From the NCBI GenBank assembly GCA_944326635.1, contig CALVEU010000005.1:1-45459 (forward strand): a DNA stretch of 45,459 nt, written 5' to 3'. The stretch comes from Candidatus Gastranaerophilales bacterium (GTDB lineage: Bacteria; Cyanobacteriota; Vampirovibrionia; Gastranaerophilales; Gastranaerophilaceae). The notes beneath the pieces are model-generated. The model worked only from the letters and a program-made list of their open reading frames with translations. It made no database searches and was not told where the DNA came from. Position numbers and translations under genes: made by a program. Position 1 is the first letter of the stretch; each line of letters opens with the position of its first letter. This document shows, piece after piece, positions 9,524-16,490 of this stretch.

Positions 9524-9546
9524 TCAGCTTATTTTTTTGTTGTGAA

Positions 9547-9660
9547 TTAACCTTGTCTTTGTTTATGTTTTGGGTTTTCACAAATTACTGCGATTCTGCC
9601 TTTTCTTTTGATACATTTGCATTTATCGCACATTGGTTTTACTGATGATCTAACTTTCAT
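9547..9660 (-). CDS. rpmJ: 50S ribosomal protein L36
   Basis: 37-residue large-subunit protein, easily missed because of its size. It translates as [20 protein letters not shown] followed by [17 protein letters not shown]. The zinc-binding set C11, C14, C27 and H32 is intact, so this is the zinc-containing form. It lies 41 nt after infA, as in the standard infA-rpmJ-rpsM order, and an AAGGAAAG ribosome-binding site precedes the ATG. Confidence 0.96.
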   Translation of the reverse strand: MKVRSSVKPMCDKCKCIKRKGRIAVICENPKHKQRQG

Positions 9661-9701
9661 TTTTCTTTCCTTTATATTGTGTTTGTACGTGAGATTTTCA
9701 T

Positions 9702-9917
9702 TTATTTTAGGCGGAATGTAATTCTGCCTCTGCTTAAATCATATGGTGTCATTTCAACTTTTACTTTGTCACCTGGCAAAATTCTTATGAAATTTTTTCT
9801 GATTTTGCCTGAAATGTGTGCTAAAATTTCGTGATCATTTTCTAGTTTTACGCGAAACATAGCGTTAGGCATTGCCTCTAAAATTGTACCTTCAAATTCT
9901 ATAACGTCTTTTGACAT
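9702..9917 (-). CDS. infA: translation initiation factor IF-1
   Basis: Single OB-fold factor that occupies the A site during initiation. The 71 residues are full length. It contains [40 protein letters not shown] and [20 protein letters not shown]. It is the first gene of the minus-strand ribosomal operon here. secY and adk, which usually precede infA, are not present in this window, so the operon has been split from the spc cluster. Confidence 0.97.
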   Translation of the reverse strand: MSKDVIEFEGTILEAMPNAMFRVKLENDHEILAHISGKIRKNFIRILPGDKVKVEMTPYDLSRGRITFRLK

Positions 9918-10226
9918 ATTTTCCTCATTTGGTTAAATTCGGCTGTTAAATTTACACCTAATTTAGGCGCTATTATAATCTTACTTGCAAAATATTTGTT
10001 TGCAAGCGGTTTTGACATGTTTTTCATACAAAAAAAGTAACAAAATTATTGAGTGTTTTTCTAAAAACGCCACACTATCAATATTTACTTGTATCTTAAA
10101 AAAACATTATTAAAGCAACTTTTCAGACTATTGTAAATTTTTCTTAATATTTTTAAATATTTGTATTTTTAATAAAACAAAATATAAAAATATTAATTTT
10201 TTTTACAAATTTTATGTTTTTTGAAA
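9918..10226. promoter_or_regulatory. divergent intergenic region upstream of infA with 23-bp palindrome
   Basis: A gene-free region between infA (-) and the 128-aa gene (+). On the minus strand a TATAAT lies at 9977-9972, with only a weak -35 (AACAAA) 17 nt further upstream. A perfect inverted repeat, CTTGCAAA (9984-9991) and TTTGCAAG (9999-10006), overlaps that -35 position. It is a plausible operator or UP/activator site for the ribosomal operon. The remainder, to about 10226, is A/T-rich with no feature I can name. Confidence 0.45.
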
Positions 10227-10255
10227 TTGACTGGGAATAATATACTTAATATAAA
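10227..10255 (+). promoter_or_regulatory. sigma70-type promoter of the 128-aa gene
   Basis: TTGACT (10227-10232), a 17-nt spacer and TATAAA (10250-10255). A strong AAGGAGAG ribosome-binding site follows, just upstream of the ATG at 10282. Confidence 0.75.
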
Positions 10256-10281
10256 TAGATGCAATATTAAGGAGAGATTCT

Positions 10282-10668
10282 ATGGCTATAAAAGTTGATG
10301 GAATACAATCGGAGGATGAGTTAAGAAAAGCTCAGGCTGCAGCTCAAGCTCAAGGAACATCTATTACTAATTATAATGAGTGGGCTCAGATTTTACAGGA
10401 ATTTCAAGAAAACGGTATAGAATCGACAGGTTCATATTCAGGTGATAAAGCTCGAATGCAAGAAATTCAAGCTGCAATGCAGGAATATGCTGCACAATTA
10501 CAAGAACAAGAAAAAGTACAGCAAAATTCCCCAGATAATAAAGAAACAGAGAAAGTCCAAAAATCTTCGGAAACGGATAGAAATCAAGAGCTTAAGGCTA
10601 CAGTTGCAAATGCTACAAGTTCTCAGATTATGGCTGATTATATGAAGTATTACCATTTATTAATGTAA
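10282..10668 (+). CDS. hypothetical Gln-rich helical protein (128 aa)
   Basis: Not recognised. The 128-aa product is hydrophilic and mostly predicted helical: Ala/Gln-rich segments (ELRKAQAAAQAQGTSITNYN, MQEIQAAMQEYAAQLQEQEK), then a charged, Ser/Asn/Lys-rich linker and a short C-terminal helix (SQIMADYMKYYHLLM). There is no signal peptide or membrane segment. It has a good promoter, strong ribosome-binding site and its own terminator, so it is a real monocistronic gene. The style resembles small secreted or structural proteins, but no function is supported. Confidence 0.7.
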   Translation: MAIKVDGIQSEDELRKAQAAAQAQGTSITNYNEWAQILQEFQENGIESTGSYSGDKARMQEIQAAMQEYAAQLQEQEKVQQNSPDNKETEKVQKSSETDRNQELKATVANATSSQIMADYMKYYHLLM

Positions 10669-10697
10669 AAAAACACCTGTATTAAGGTGATTTTTTT
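10667..10697. terminator. bidirectional intrinsic terminator
   Basis: The stem CACCT (10674-10678)/AGGTG (10685-10689) has an A-run before and a T-run after it. It lies between the convergent 128-aa gene and lepB and can serve both strands. Confidence 0.75.
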
Positions 10698-11340
10698 AGA
10701 AAGTTTTTATTCGGTTCAATGGCCAGAATAAAAATACAGCTCTGCCTATAAACCTATCTTCAGGTAATAATCCCCACCATCGGCTATCATAAGAATTTCC
10801 TCTGTTATCACCCATCATTAGGTATTTATGTTCTGGGATTATTAAAGGGCCACATAACATATCTTTTGTACAAGGTTTTGCATAATATTCACTCATAATA
10901 TATGGCTCATTAAGAGGTTTGCCGTTTATATATATAGTGCTTTTGCCTTCTTTATTTGTTTTTATTTCAAATTTATCTCCAGGAACTCCAATTACTCGTT
11001 TTATATATGCTACATCTTTGCAGAAAAAACCAGTAAGACGAGAGAAAACTTTCCAAGGGGTATTTTTTATTGTTTCAAATGGGGGGTAAAATACCATTAT
11101 ATCCCCTCTTTTGGGAGGTTTATAGAACCTTGAAAATCTTTCAACTATAATTCTATCTCCTTCTATCAATGTAGGACGCATTGACGCTGAAGGTATCCAA
11201 CGGATTTCACCTATGAAAAATCTTATTATAATTACCATTACGACAACAAATACTATTGTTTCAATAGTCTCTCTCACTATTGGGTTGATTTTTAAGTAGT
11301 TTGCTTTAATTTTTTTTAAATATTCTTTAATTTTATTCAT
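10696..11340 (-). CDS. lepB: signal peptidase I
   Basis: Membrane serine protease that removes signal peptides from Sec/Tat-exported proteins. It is 214 aa with one N-terminal membrane segment (about residues 26-43). The catalytic dyad is present: Ser53 in WIPSASMRPTL and Lys114 in YIKRVIGVPGD. The box E motif is GDNRGNSYDSRWWGLLPED. Two cysteines near residue 107 and in the CTKDMLC segment fall in the variable loop. It overlaps the upstream polyprenyl synthase by 8 nt, so translation is probably coupled. Confidence 0.96.
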   Translation of the reverse strand: MNKIKEYLKKIKANYLKINPIVRETIETIVFVVVMVIIIRFFIGEIRWIPSASMRPTLIEGDRIIVERFSRFYKPPKRGDIMVFYPPFETIKNTPWKVFSRLTGFFCKDVAYIKRVIGVPGDKFEIKTNKEGKSTIYINGKPLNEPYIMSEYYAKPCTKDMLCGPLIIPEHKYLMMGDNRGNSYDSRWWGLLPEDRFIGRAVFLFWPLNRIKTF

Positions 11341-12187
11341 TTTTAAGAAGTCCTAAAAGCTCTATTATTGCTATTTTATATTTATTTTCTTCTATGTGAT
11401 TTATTGCTTGATAAGCATTGTCTATGTAATTATTTAACAAAGTATGACTTTTTTCAATACCGTTTTGGTAATTTTCTATATTACCGGTATAAATTATTGG
11501 GGCTGTATAGATGCCATCTTTAATATCAGTTTTAGTTGTTTTTATATTAATAATATCATCTCTTATTTGGAATGCTATTCCAAAGTTTTTGGCAAAATCA
11601 GAGGCTTTTTCATTTGAGTTTGCAAGTATAAGGCTTCCACAAATAGCTGTTTCAAATAGTTTTGCAGTTTTTTGTTCTGTTTTTTTTATGTAATCACCAA
11701 TTGTTGGAATTTTGAATTTTGAAAATTGTTGATTTATTTCTCCATTAGTCATAAAAGATAGTGTTTCTGCAAACATTTCTATTATTTGGGGAGAATTTAA
11801 TTTGGAGATTTTATGTAATGCAATTGATAATATATAATCTCCTGAAATAACTGCGAGTTTATTATCAAACTCATTGTTAATTGTTTTTGAGTTTCGCCTT
11901 ATATCACTATTATCAATTACATCATCATGAATTAATGATGCATTGTGTACAAGTTCTATTGCAGTTTGAAATAAAATCTGTTTTTGGTCGATATTTAAAT
12001 TAAGGGCTTTTAAGTATAAAAAAGAGATCAAGGGTCTGATATGTTTTGATGGTGCATTCAATATATTTGAAAGTTTGGTTTTTAAAGGCTCCTGAATATT
12101 TATATCAGCAGTTAAATTATATCTAATCTCTTCTATTTCTTTTTTTGCTAGATTTAGTATTTGAGAATACTTTTCTTGAAAACTCAT
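11333..12187 (-). CDS. trans-polyprenyl diphosphate synthase family protein
   Basis: Head-to-tail isoprenyl chain elongation enzyme of the polyprenyl synthetase family. It is 284 aa, a little shorter than the usual 300-325. The first aspartate-rich motif is intact (DDVID, Asp88-Asp92, followed by DIRR). The second is DDIIN (210-214), with Asn in place of the last Asp. FQIRDDI and the downstream KDG fit the family. Chain length cannot be assigned confidently; a quinone side-chain, geranylgeranyl or farnesyl synthase are all possible. It overlaps lepB by 8 nt. An inverted repeat TTAACAT...ATGTTAA (12198-12204, 12222-12228) lies just upstream. Confidence 0.88.
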   Translation of the reverse strand: MSFQEKYSQILNLAKKEIEEIRYNLTADINIQEPLKTKLSNILNAPSKHIRPLISFLYLKALNLNIDQKQILFQTAIELVHNASLIHDDVIDNSDIRRNSKTINNEFDNKLAVISGDYILSIALHKISKLNSPQIIEMFAETLSFMTNGEINQQFSKFKIPTIGDYIKKTEQKTAKLFETAICGSLILANSNEKASDFAKNFGIAFQIRDDIINIKTTKTDIKDGIYTAPIIYTGNIENYQNGIEKSHTLLNNYIDNAYQAINHIEENKYKIAIIELLGLLKNE

Positions 12188-12244
12188 ATATTATATTTTA
12201 ACATAAATATTTTTAGGAATTATGTTAAATAAATTATAAATCAA

Positions 12245-12278
12245 GCAAAAAAAAAACGACTCGCATCAGCTTGTCGTT
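12245..12278 (-). terminator. intrinsic terminator after the filament-like gene
   Basis: On the minus strand the stem AACGAC/GTCGTT (12278-12273 and 12260-12255), with a 12-nt loop, is followed by a run of about ten T. It ends the minus-strand transcript that includes the gene at 12342-13409. Confidence 0.8.
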
Positions 12279-12341
12279 GGAAAATCAATAGGAAAAAGGG
12301 AAAGGAAAAATATAAATTTTTTATGGATAAAGTTTTGAATC

Positions 12342-13409
12342 TTATCCGAAAGTTTTGAAAGTAGATTCAGTATTTTTTTCAATAACTTTTTGTACTGCAT
12401 CCATTTCTGTTGAAATTGCATCTTGTTCTGTGTCAAGTTGTTTTAGTCTTAATTCTAAGTTTTTATCTTGAGCTTGTACAATTTCAATTTTTGCATTAAT
12501 TTCATCGATTGCTTGATCATATTCATATTTTTCATATTCATATTGATTCATAGCATCATCGTATGCATCTTGATCAGTGACTGTAGAAGTTGTAAGAGAA
12601 TAAGTCACACCTGTTCCTTCGATAGGATTTCCTAAATCATCATATTGAGGAATTGTGATATTTATGTATCTTCCTGAACTGTCTTTTTCAATATGACATC
12701 CAGTTGATGCTTTTACTTCTTCAGTTTTTGTTTCACTGCCAATTGTGTAGCAATTTATGTTAGATTGAGAATTTCCGTTATCATCATAATTTGCTTTTTC
12801 TAAATCTGTTTTTTTATAGAAATATGGATTATATTCTCCTGTAGTTGTATTTTGTACATATCTTACTAAATAGTCATCATCTCCATATTTGCTTTTTAAA
12901 AGTTTAAGATATTCTTCTTCTTCTTTTTGAAGTTGAGCGATTTGATCTGCTGATAAAGATTCTAAGTAGCTGTCAGCTCCTCCTGCAGCTTTATCATATA
13001 AACCTTCAGCAGTAGTTGGAATTGTTCCTAAAGTTCTTAATGTAGAAGAACCTACTTTAAATACTGATTTGTCTGCATTAGCATTTACAATACTTGTAGC
13101 AGCTCCTACTACAGAAAAATCGTCTTTCCATTGTCTGATATAACTAATTGTATAAGTACCATCAGTTTGAGCTATCATAGATGTAATTTGATTTGTTAAA
13201 GCACCATCTTCGAAAGTATACACAGTTTTTGTGTAATCGTCGACAGACGGTGGAGTCGGTACTGACATACCCAACAAATCGTTGTAGTAATTAGCAGATT
13301 GGTTTGACAATGTTGTTCTTTGTTGGTTGATCTGTTGACCTTCAAATTCAACATTGGTTTTTCTGGCTGTCAGACCTAAAAATCTAGCTTGTGACGCTGC
13401 CATTCCCAT
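12342..13409 (-). CDS. filament-like protein with conserved helical termini, unknown function (355 aa)
   Basis: Not assignable to a known family, but clearly paralogous to the 585-aa protein at 20039-21796. Both share the N-terminus (MGMAASQARFLGLTARKTN here, MGLAAGQARLLTITARKSD there). Both share a C-terminal coiled coil (LELRLKQLDTEQDAISTEMD here, LDLKMKNLDTEISSLSTEYD there) that ends near SFK. The middle is unrelated, Ser/Thr/Tyr/Asp-rich and probably beta-structured. I chose the ATG at 13409 rather than 13463 because AAGGAA lies 11 nt upstream, exactly as in the paralogue, and homology begins there. No signal peptide is seen. Conserved terminal helices around a variable centre is the layout of flagellin-type and needle-type subunits, which is suggestive only. 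It is the last gene of the possible cobalamin-switched operon. Confidence 0.75.
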   Translation of the reverse strand: MGMAASQARFLGLTARKTNVEFEGQQINQQRTTLSNQSANYYNDLLGMSVPTPPSVDDYTKTVYTFEDGALTNQITSMIAQTDGTYTISYIRQWKDDFSVVGAATSIVNANADKSVFKVGSSTLRTLGTIPTTAEGLYDKAAGGADSYLESLSADQIAQLQKEEEEYLKLLKSKYGDDDYLVRYVQNTTTGEYNPYFYKKTDLEKANYDDNGNSQSNINCYTIGSETKTEEVKASTGCHIEKDSSGRYINITIPQYDDLGNPIEGTGVTYSLTTSTVTDQDAYDDAMNQYEYEKYEYDQAIDEINAKIEIVQAQDKNLELRLKQLDTEQDAISTEMDAVQKVIEKNTESTFKTFG

Positions 13410-13517
13410 TGCTGTCGATCTTCCTTTCTTGTTACTTAGTACTCGTATCCATGTTATCGACACATGAGAATTAAAACTTTAATCATGTTTTAAATTATGT
13501 TAAGAAATTGTAACATG

Positions 13518-14003
13518 TTATTTTTGAGGTTGATTTCTAAAACGGTCTGAAATGTATGATAAGATTGCACCTCCGATTTCTTCATTAGGATCAAAATTTG
13601 AGGTTTGAGGTCGAATAGAATTTTGTATCAGCATTTTTACAAGAGGCCCAAAAGCATCTGGGACTTGTGTTTTTCTATAAATTCCAGCAAGATATGTTTG
13701 GATATTAGGGGAAGTTGTATTATTAAAACGCGATAATATAGGGTACATTTTATCAATCCCTTTTATACCATTATCAATCATTGAATTTAGAATATGCAGA
13801 GTTTCTACTATTTGTTCTTCGTTATTAGAATGAATTAATATGTCTGTAAGATAAGGTAAAGCAGCTTCTTTTTGAGATACAAAATGATCTACTTTATTTT
13901 TATCTACAATTGTATAATTCCTGTTGCCTTGTGGTAATTGACAAGGTATATATTGGTTTTGTTGAATTTTATAAGGTTGTATTGTTATATAATTATACAT
14001 CAT
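13518..14003 (-). CDS. hypothetical protein, probable helical-repeat fold (161 aa)
   Basis: Not recognised at family level. After a polar N-terminal 35 residues, the protein is a series of short amphipathic helices (EAALPYLTDILIHSNNEEQI, VETLHILNSMIDNGI, YPILSRFNN, IQTYLAGIYRK, FGPLVKMLIQ). This resembles HEAT/ARM-type repeats, so a scaffold or partner-binding role is plausible. It has no signal peptide or membrane segment. AAGGAG precedes the start; the second Met is an equally possible start. It lies 15 nt downstream of the membrane protein gene and is presumably co-transcribed with it. Confidence 0.65.
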   Translation of the reverse strand: MMYNYITIQPYKIQQNQYIPCQLPQGNRNYTIVDKNKVDHFVSQKEAALPYLTDILIHSNNEEQIVETLHILNSMIDNGIKGIDKMYPILSRFNNTTSPNIQTYLAGIYRKTQVPDAFGPLVKMLIQNSIRPQTSNFDPNEEIGGAILSYISDRFRNQPQK

Positions 14004-14018
14004 TTGGATCTCCTTAGG

Positions 14019-15506
14019 TTATGAATATACAAACGGAGGTCCGTTTTTAATTTCAAATAATATATTATCTGCTATTATCTTTAATTCTTCTTTTGGCTTT
14101 CCGTTTTGAGCTTGTTTATAGAATTCATCAACGAGAGGTTGTATTGCGGCTTCTTTTTTTGATTTGAAGTTTCGAAGTTCTGTGGATATAAGTCTATTTT
14201 GTAATTCAACTTCAGTTTTAGCATTCAGTTTTTTCACCTGAACTTCTTTAATTGCGTCTCCAGCAAGTTTTCCGCCATAGCTAAGAGCTGTAATTCCTGT
14301 TATCCCAAAGAATAACTGTTTAAATTGTTTATTATTTGTATCTAAAAGCCAGTTGTAGAAAAATGCTCTATAGTCATCTACATGAGAATAGAATGTTGGT
14401 TTTGGAGTTCCATCTCCACCAATTGTTTCATTTACCTTTGTTGTTGATGTTTCTGCTTTTTTTATGAGTCTTTGTGTGAATTCATCAACTTCTGATTTAT
14501 TCCATTTTAATCCTTTTAAGTATTCTTTTATTGTATCTGTATGAGCATCTATTGATTGGAAATGAGCTTCTAGTAATTTTTTATCATTTTCTTTTGTTGT
14601 TTCTGAAGAGTTTTGAACTATTTCCTTAATAAGATTTTTTCTATTTTTAGCATAATCTTCTAAAAGGGACTTACTTTTACTTAAGTTTTTAAGTGATAAG
14701 TAGCCTAATCCTATTATTGTAGCAAGAGTAGTTGCTCCTAAAAGAAAATAGTTTAAATTGTTATTATCTTGGTTAAAGTTGTTATTATTATATTTACCTG
14801 TAAAACGAAGATGTTTTCCAAAATTTGGAAGAATTTTTTCTTTATCGTCTGATAAATATTTGCTGAATTCTTTAGCTTTTTCAGACAACATGCTTCTTGT
14901 AATTTGGATTTTACCTGCAAATGATTGGGTTTCTATATCAATTAATTTTTCTTGCATATCTTTTTGTATATCTGCTTCACGTTTTTTTACCCAAACATCT
15001 TTAAATCCGTCAAAAAAAGTTTTTCCCATAAATCCCATTGCGCTTAATGTGAGAACTCCTATCCCTGCAAGGATAGTTTTTCTTGTCGGGCTTGCAATCA
15101 TTTGATAAAGGGCTTGGTGCTTTTCATCATTAAGAGCTACGTTTCTGGTAAGTTCAGGTAATCTTTTTTCATTTGATATTTTAAGATTAATTTTAGTATT
15201 GCGTTTTACAAATGCTGATAATAGTGTAATAATTCCCATAACTCCTACAGCTATTCCACTTATTGGGAGTATACTTTTTTCAGGAGAATTGCTTTTTTCA
15301 TATAATTTAGATGGCATTTTAGAATTTTCTGAAATTACTAAAGTATCACAAGTGTCTTCAAGATTTATCTTGCATTCTGGACAATCTTTTATAAAATTAT
15401 TTACTAAAACACCTTCTTTTGTTTCAGTATTTGCTCGTTTTTGAGTAGAAGTAAGATGCTTTTGTTGTCTTAATGTTTCGCTGTCGTGTAGCGGACTAAT
15501 TGTCAT
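14019..15506 (-). CDS. membrane protein with an internal duplication, unknown function (495 aa)
   Basis: Not recognised. It has four hydrophobic segments, at about residues 79-100, 144-165, 252-272 and 397-416, separated by charged, coiled-coil-like stretches. The block after segment 2 (DVWVKKREADIQKDMQEKLI, then DIETQSF) resembles the block after segment 4 (EVQVKKLNAKTEVELQNRLI, then STELRNF), so the protein appears internally duplicated. The N-terminal tail has DCPECKINLEDTCD, a possible metal or disulfide site. The ATG overlaps the end of the upstream gene by 11 nt, indicating translational coupling. A role as membrane anchor or scaffold of the locus is inference. Confidence 0.75.
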   Translation of the reverse strand: MTISPLHDSETLRQQKHLTSTQKRANTETKEGVLVNNFIKDCPECKINLEDTCDTLVISENSKMPSKLYEKSNSPEKSILPISGIAVGVMGIITLLSAFVKRNTKINLKISNEKRLPELTRNVALNDEKHQALYQMIASPTRKTILAGIGVLTLSAMGFMGKTFFDGFKDVWVKKREADIQKDMQEKLIDIETQSFAGKIQITRSMLSEKAKEFSKYLSDDKEKILPNFGKHLRFTGKYNNNNFNQDNNNLNYFLLGATTLATIIGLGYLSLKNLSKSKSLLEDYAKNRKNLIKEIVQNSSETTKENDKKLLEAHFQSIDAHTDTIKEYLKGLKWNKSEVDEFTQRLIKKAETSTTKVNETIGGDGTPKPTFYSHVDDYRAFFYNWLLDTNNKQFKQLFFGITGITALSYGGKLAGDAIKEVQVKKLNAKTEVELQNRLISTELRNFKSKKEAAIQPLVDEFYKQAQNGKPKEELKIIADNILFEIKNGPPFVYS

Positions 15507-16194
15507 TTTCTTCTAAATCCTTTTCATTTTTGCTTGTAAGTTTTTTATATAATTTGTGAATGAAAGTTCTTAATTCAAAAGCTTTTTTTGTTTCATCTAT
15601 TTGTTTGTCATTATTATCAGAATCTGCAGGTTGGAATATTGAAAAAATTGATTTAATTTTCTTTTTTATTTCTTTAAAAGTTTCTGATATTTTCTTTTCG
15701 ATAGATGCTTTTAATTCACCCATCATTGCGGTTAATTTGTCAGAAATATCTGCAAGTTTCTGTTGAATTGTTTGTATTGCATTTGAGATAGTTGTAGGTA
15801 TATTTGCAATTGTTTTTATTATATTGCCTAATACTGTGTTTAATACAAAATTGATTGGTTTTGCAATTATTGCAGGAGTATTATTAGAAAAAAATTGTGC
15901 AATATTTGCTAATTTTTGGCTTGAATTAATTAAAGCATTTTGGAATGCTTGAACATTTTGTGCAAAATTTTTAGCATCTTGTTCTCTTTGCAATTTTGCA
16001 TTTTGTTGAGCTTTTAAAAATGCACCAATTGCAGCACATTCATTCCAACTCATTTCTCCTGGTTTGGCTGAAAAATCAGCTTTTTTCATTCCTCCGCCAC
16101 CCATTCCGTTGCATATTGGGCATGCTCCTAGTGGCAATCCGTGCGGGCAAGTCCCTACTCTTGGGCTATTTGTATGTACGGCTGTAAGTGACAT
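15496..16194 (-). CDS. CxH-x6-CxxC motif protein, cobalamin-riboswitch controlled (232 aa)
   Basis: Not recognised as a named family. Near the N-terminus is GTCPHGLPLGACPICNGMGG, with Cys16, His18, Cys25 and Cys28 spaced as in a small zinc knuckle. MSWNECAAIGAFLKAQQNAK follows. The middle (about 105-150) holds moderately hydrophobic amphipathic helices (NTPAIIAKPINFVLNTVLGN, IIKTIANIPTTISNAIQTIQ), then a highly charged Lys-rich coiled coil. There is no cleavable signal peptide. It is the first gene after the cobalamin riboswitch, and its Shine-Dalgarno AGAGGA (16207-16202, 7 nt from the ATG) can be masked by an upstream TCCTCT. It overlaps the next gene by 11 nt. Confidence 0.72.
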   Translation of the reverse strand: MSLTAVHTNSPRVGTCPHGLPLGACPICNGMGGGGMKKADFSAKPGEMSWNECAAIGAFLKAQQNAKLQREQDAKNFAQNVQAFQNALINSSQKLANIAQFFSNNTPAIIAKPINFVLNTVLGNIIKTIANIPTTISNAIQTIQQKLADISDKLTAMMGELKASIEKKISETFKEIKKKIKSIFSIFQPADSDNNDKQIDETKKAFELRTFIHKLYKKLTSKNEKDLEENDN

Positions 16195-16201
16195 TAAAAA
16201 A

Positions 16202-16282
16202 TCCTCTTTATGTAAATTGCATTAGAGGACAACTGAGAAAAATATATCTTATTACCGATGCTCGCAGTAAATAAGTTTTTCT
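16202..16282 (-). promoter_or_regulatory. riboswitch expression platform: hairpin plus Shine-Dalgarno sequestrator
   Basis: Two elements follow the aptamer on the minus strand. First is a long hairpin in which AGAAAAA and CTTATT (16282-16270) pair with AATAAG and TTTTTCT (16253-16236). Second, TCCTCT (16229-16224) is perfectly complementary to the ribosome-binding site AGAGGA (16207-16202). The same TCCTCT could instead pair with AGAGGG in the aptamer at 16339-16334. This suggests a switch in which ligand binding frees TCCTCT to block translation. No T-run follows the hairpin, so translational rather than transcriptional control is inferred. Confidence 0.6.
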
Positions 16283-16343
16283 GAGTATTCCGGCTTTTAC
16301 GGTTGCGGCACAGCTGGAGATATTCACTCCATTCCCTCTTATT
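16281..16343 (-). promoter_or_regulatory. cobalamin riboswitch aptamer
   Basis: On the minus strand the segment reads TAAGAGGGAA, then the hairpin TGGAG/CTCCA (16331-16327 and 16319-16315), then GCTGTGCCGCAACCGTAAAA, then AGCCGGAATACTCAG. This follows the cobalamin riboswitch core in order: the GGGAA box, the GGUG...UCC hairpin, the CCGCNACUGU segment and the B12-box-like AGYC.GGA.ACC. It is compact, with no obvious long peripheral arms, and the last element is diverged. It lies 87 nt upstream of the 232-aa gene in the correct orientation. The call rests on remembered consensus features, not on a covariance search. Confidence 0.82.
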
Positions 16344-16438
16344 AATTTAAGAATATTATAAGGATTTTTTGTAGTCAATTATTTATAAATTAAAGTTAAT
16401 AATAAATAATAAATTATTCATATTTTACTAGTTAAACC

Positions 16439-16467
16439 TTGAAAATAATCAATAAATAGGTTATAAT
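16439..16467 (+). promoter_or_regulatory. promoter of the pilin/YadA/S74 gene
   Basis: TTGAAA (16439-16444), a 17-nt spacer and TATAAT (16462-16467). Transcription would begin near 16474, leaving a very short 5' leader that contains the GAGGAG ribosome-binding site. Confidence 0.8.
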
Positions 16468-16490
16468 AATAAAAAATGAGGAGTGAAAGT

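Noticed and set aside
12188-12241. Inverted repeat TTAACAT...ATGTTAA upstream of the polyprenyl synthase
   Set aside because: It is 7 bp with a 17-nt gap in very A/T-rich DNA. It could be an operator, but chance is likely; noted only in the gene entry.
16476-16490. Upstream ATG (MRSES) for the prepilin/YadA/S74 protein
   Set aside because: The GAGGAG just inside it is correctly spaced for the Met at 16491, and the predicted transcription start is at about 16474, leaving no ribosome-binding site for 16476.
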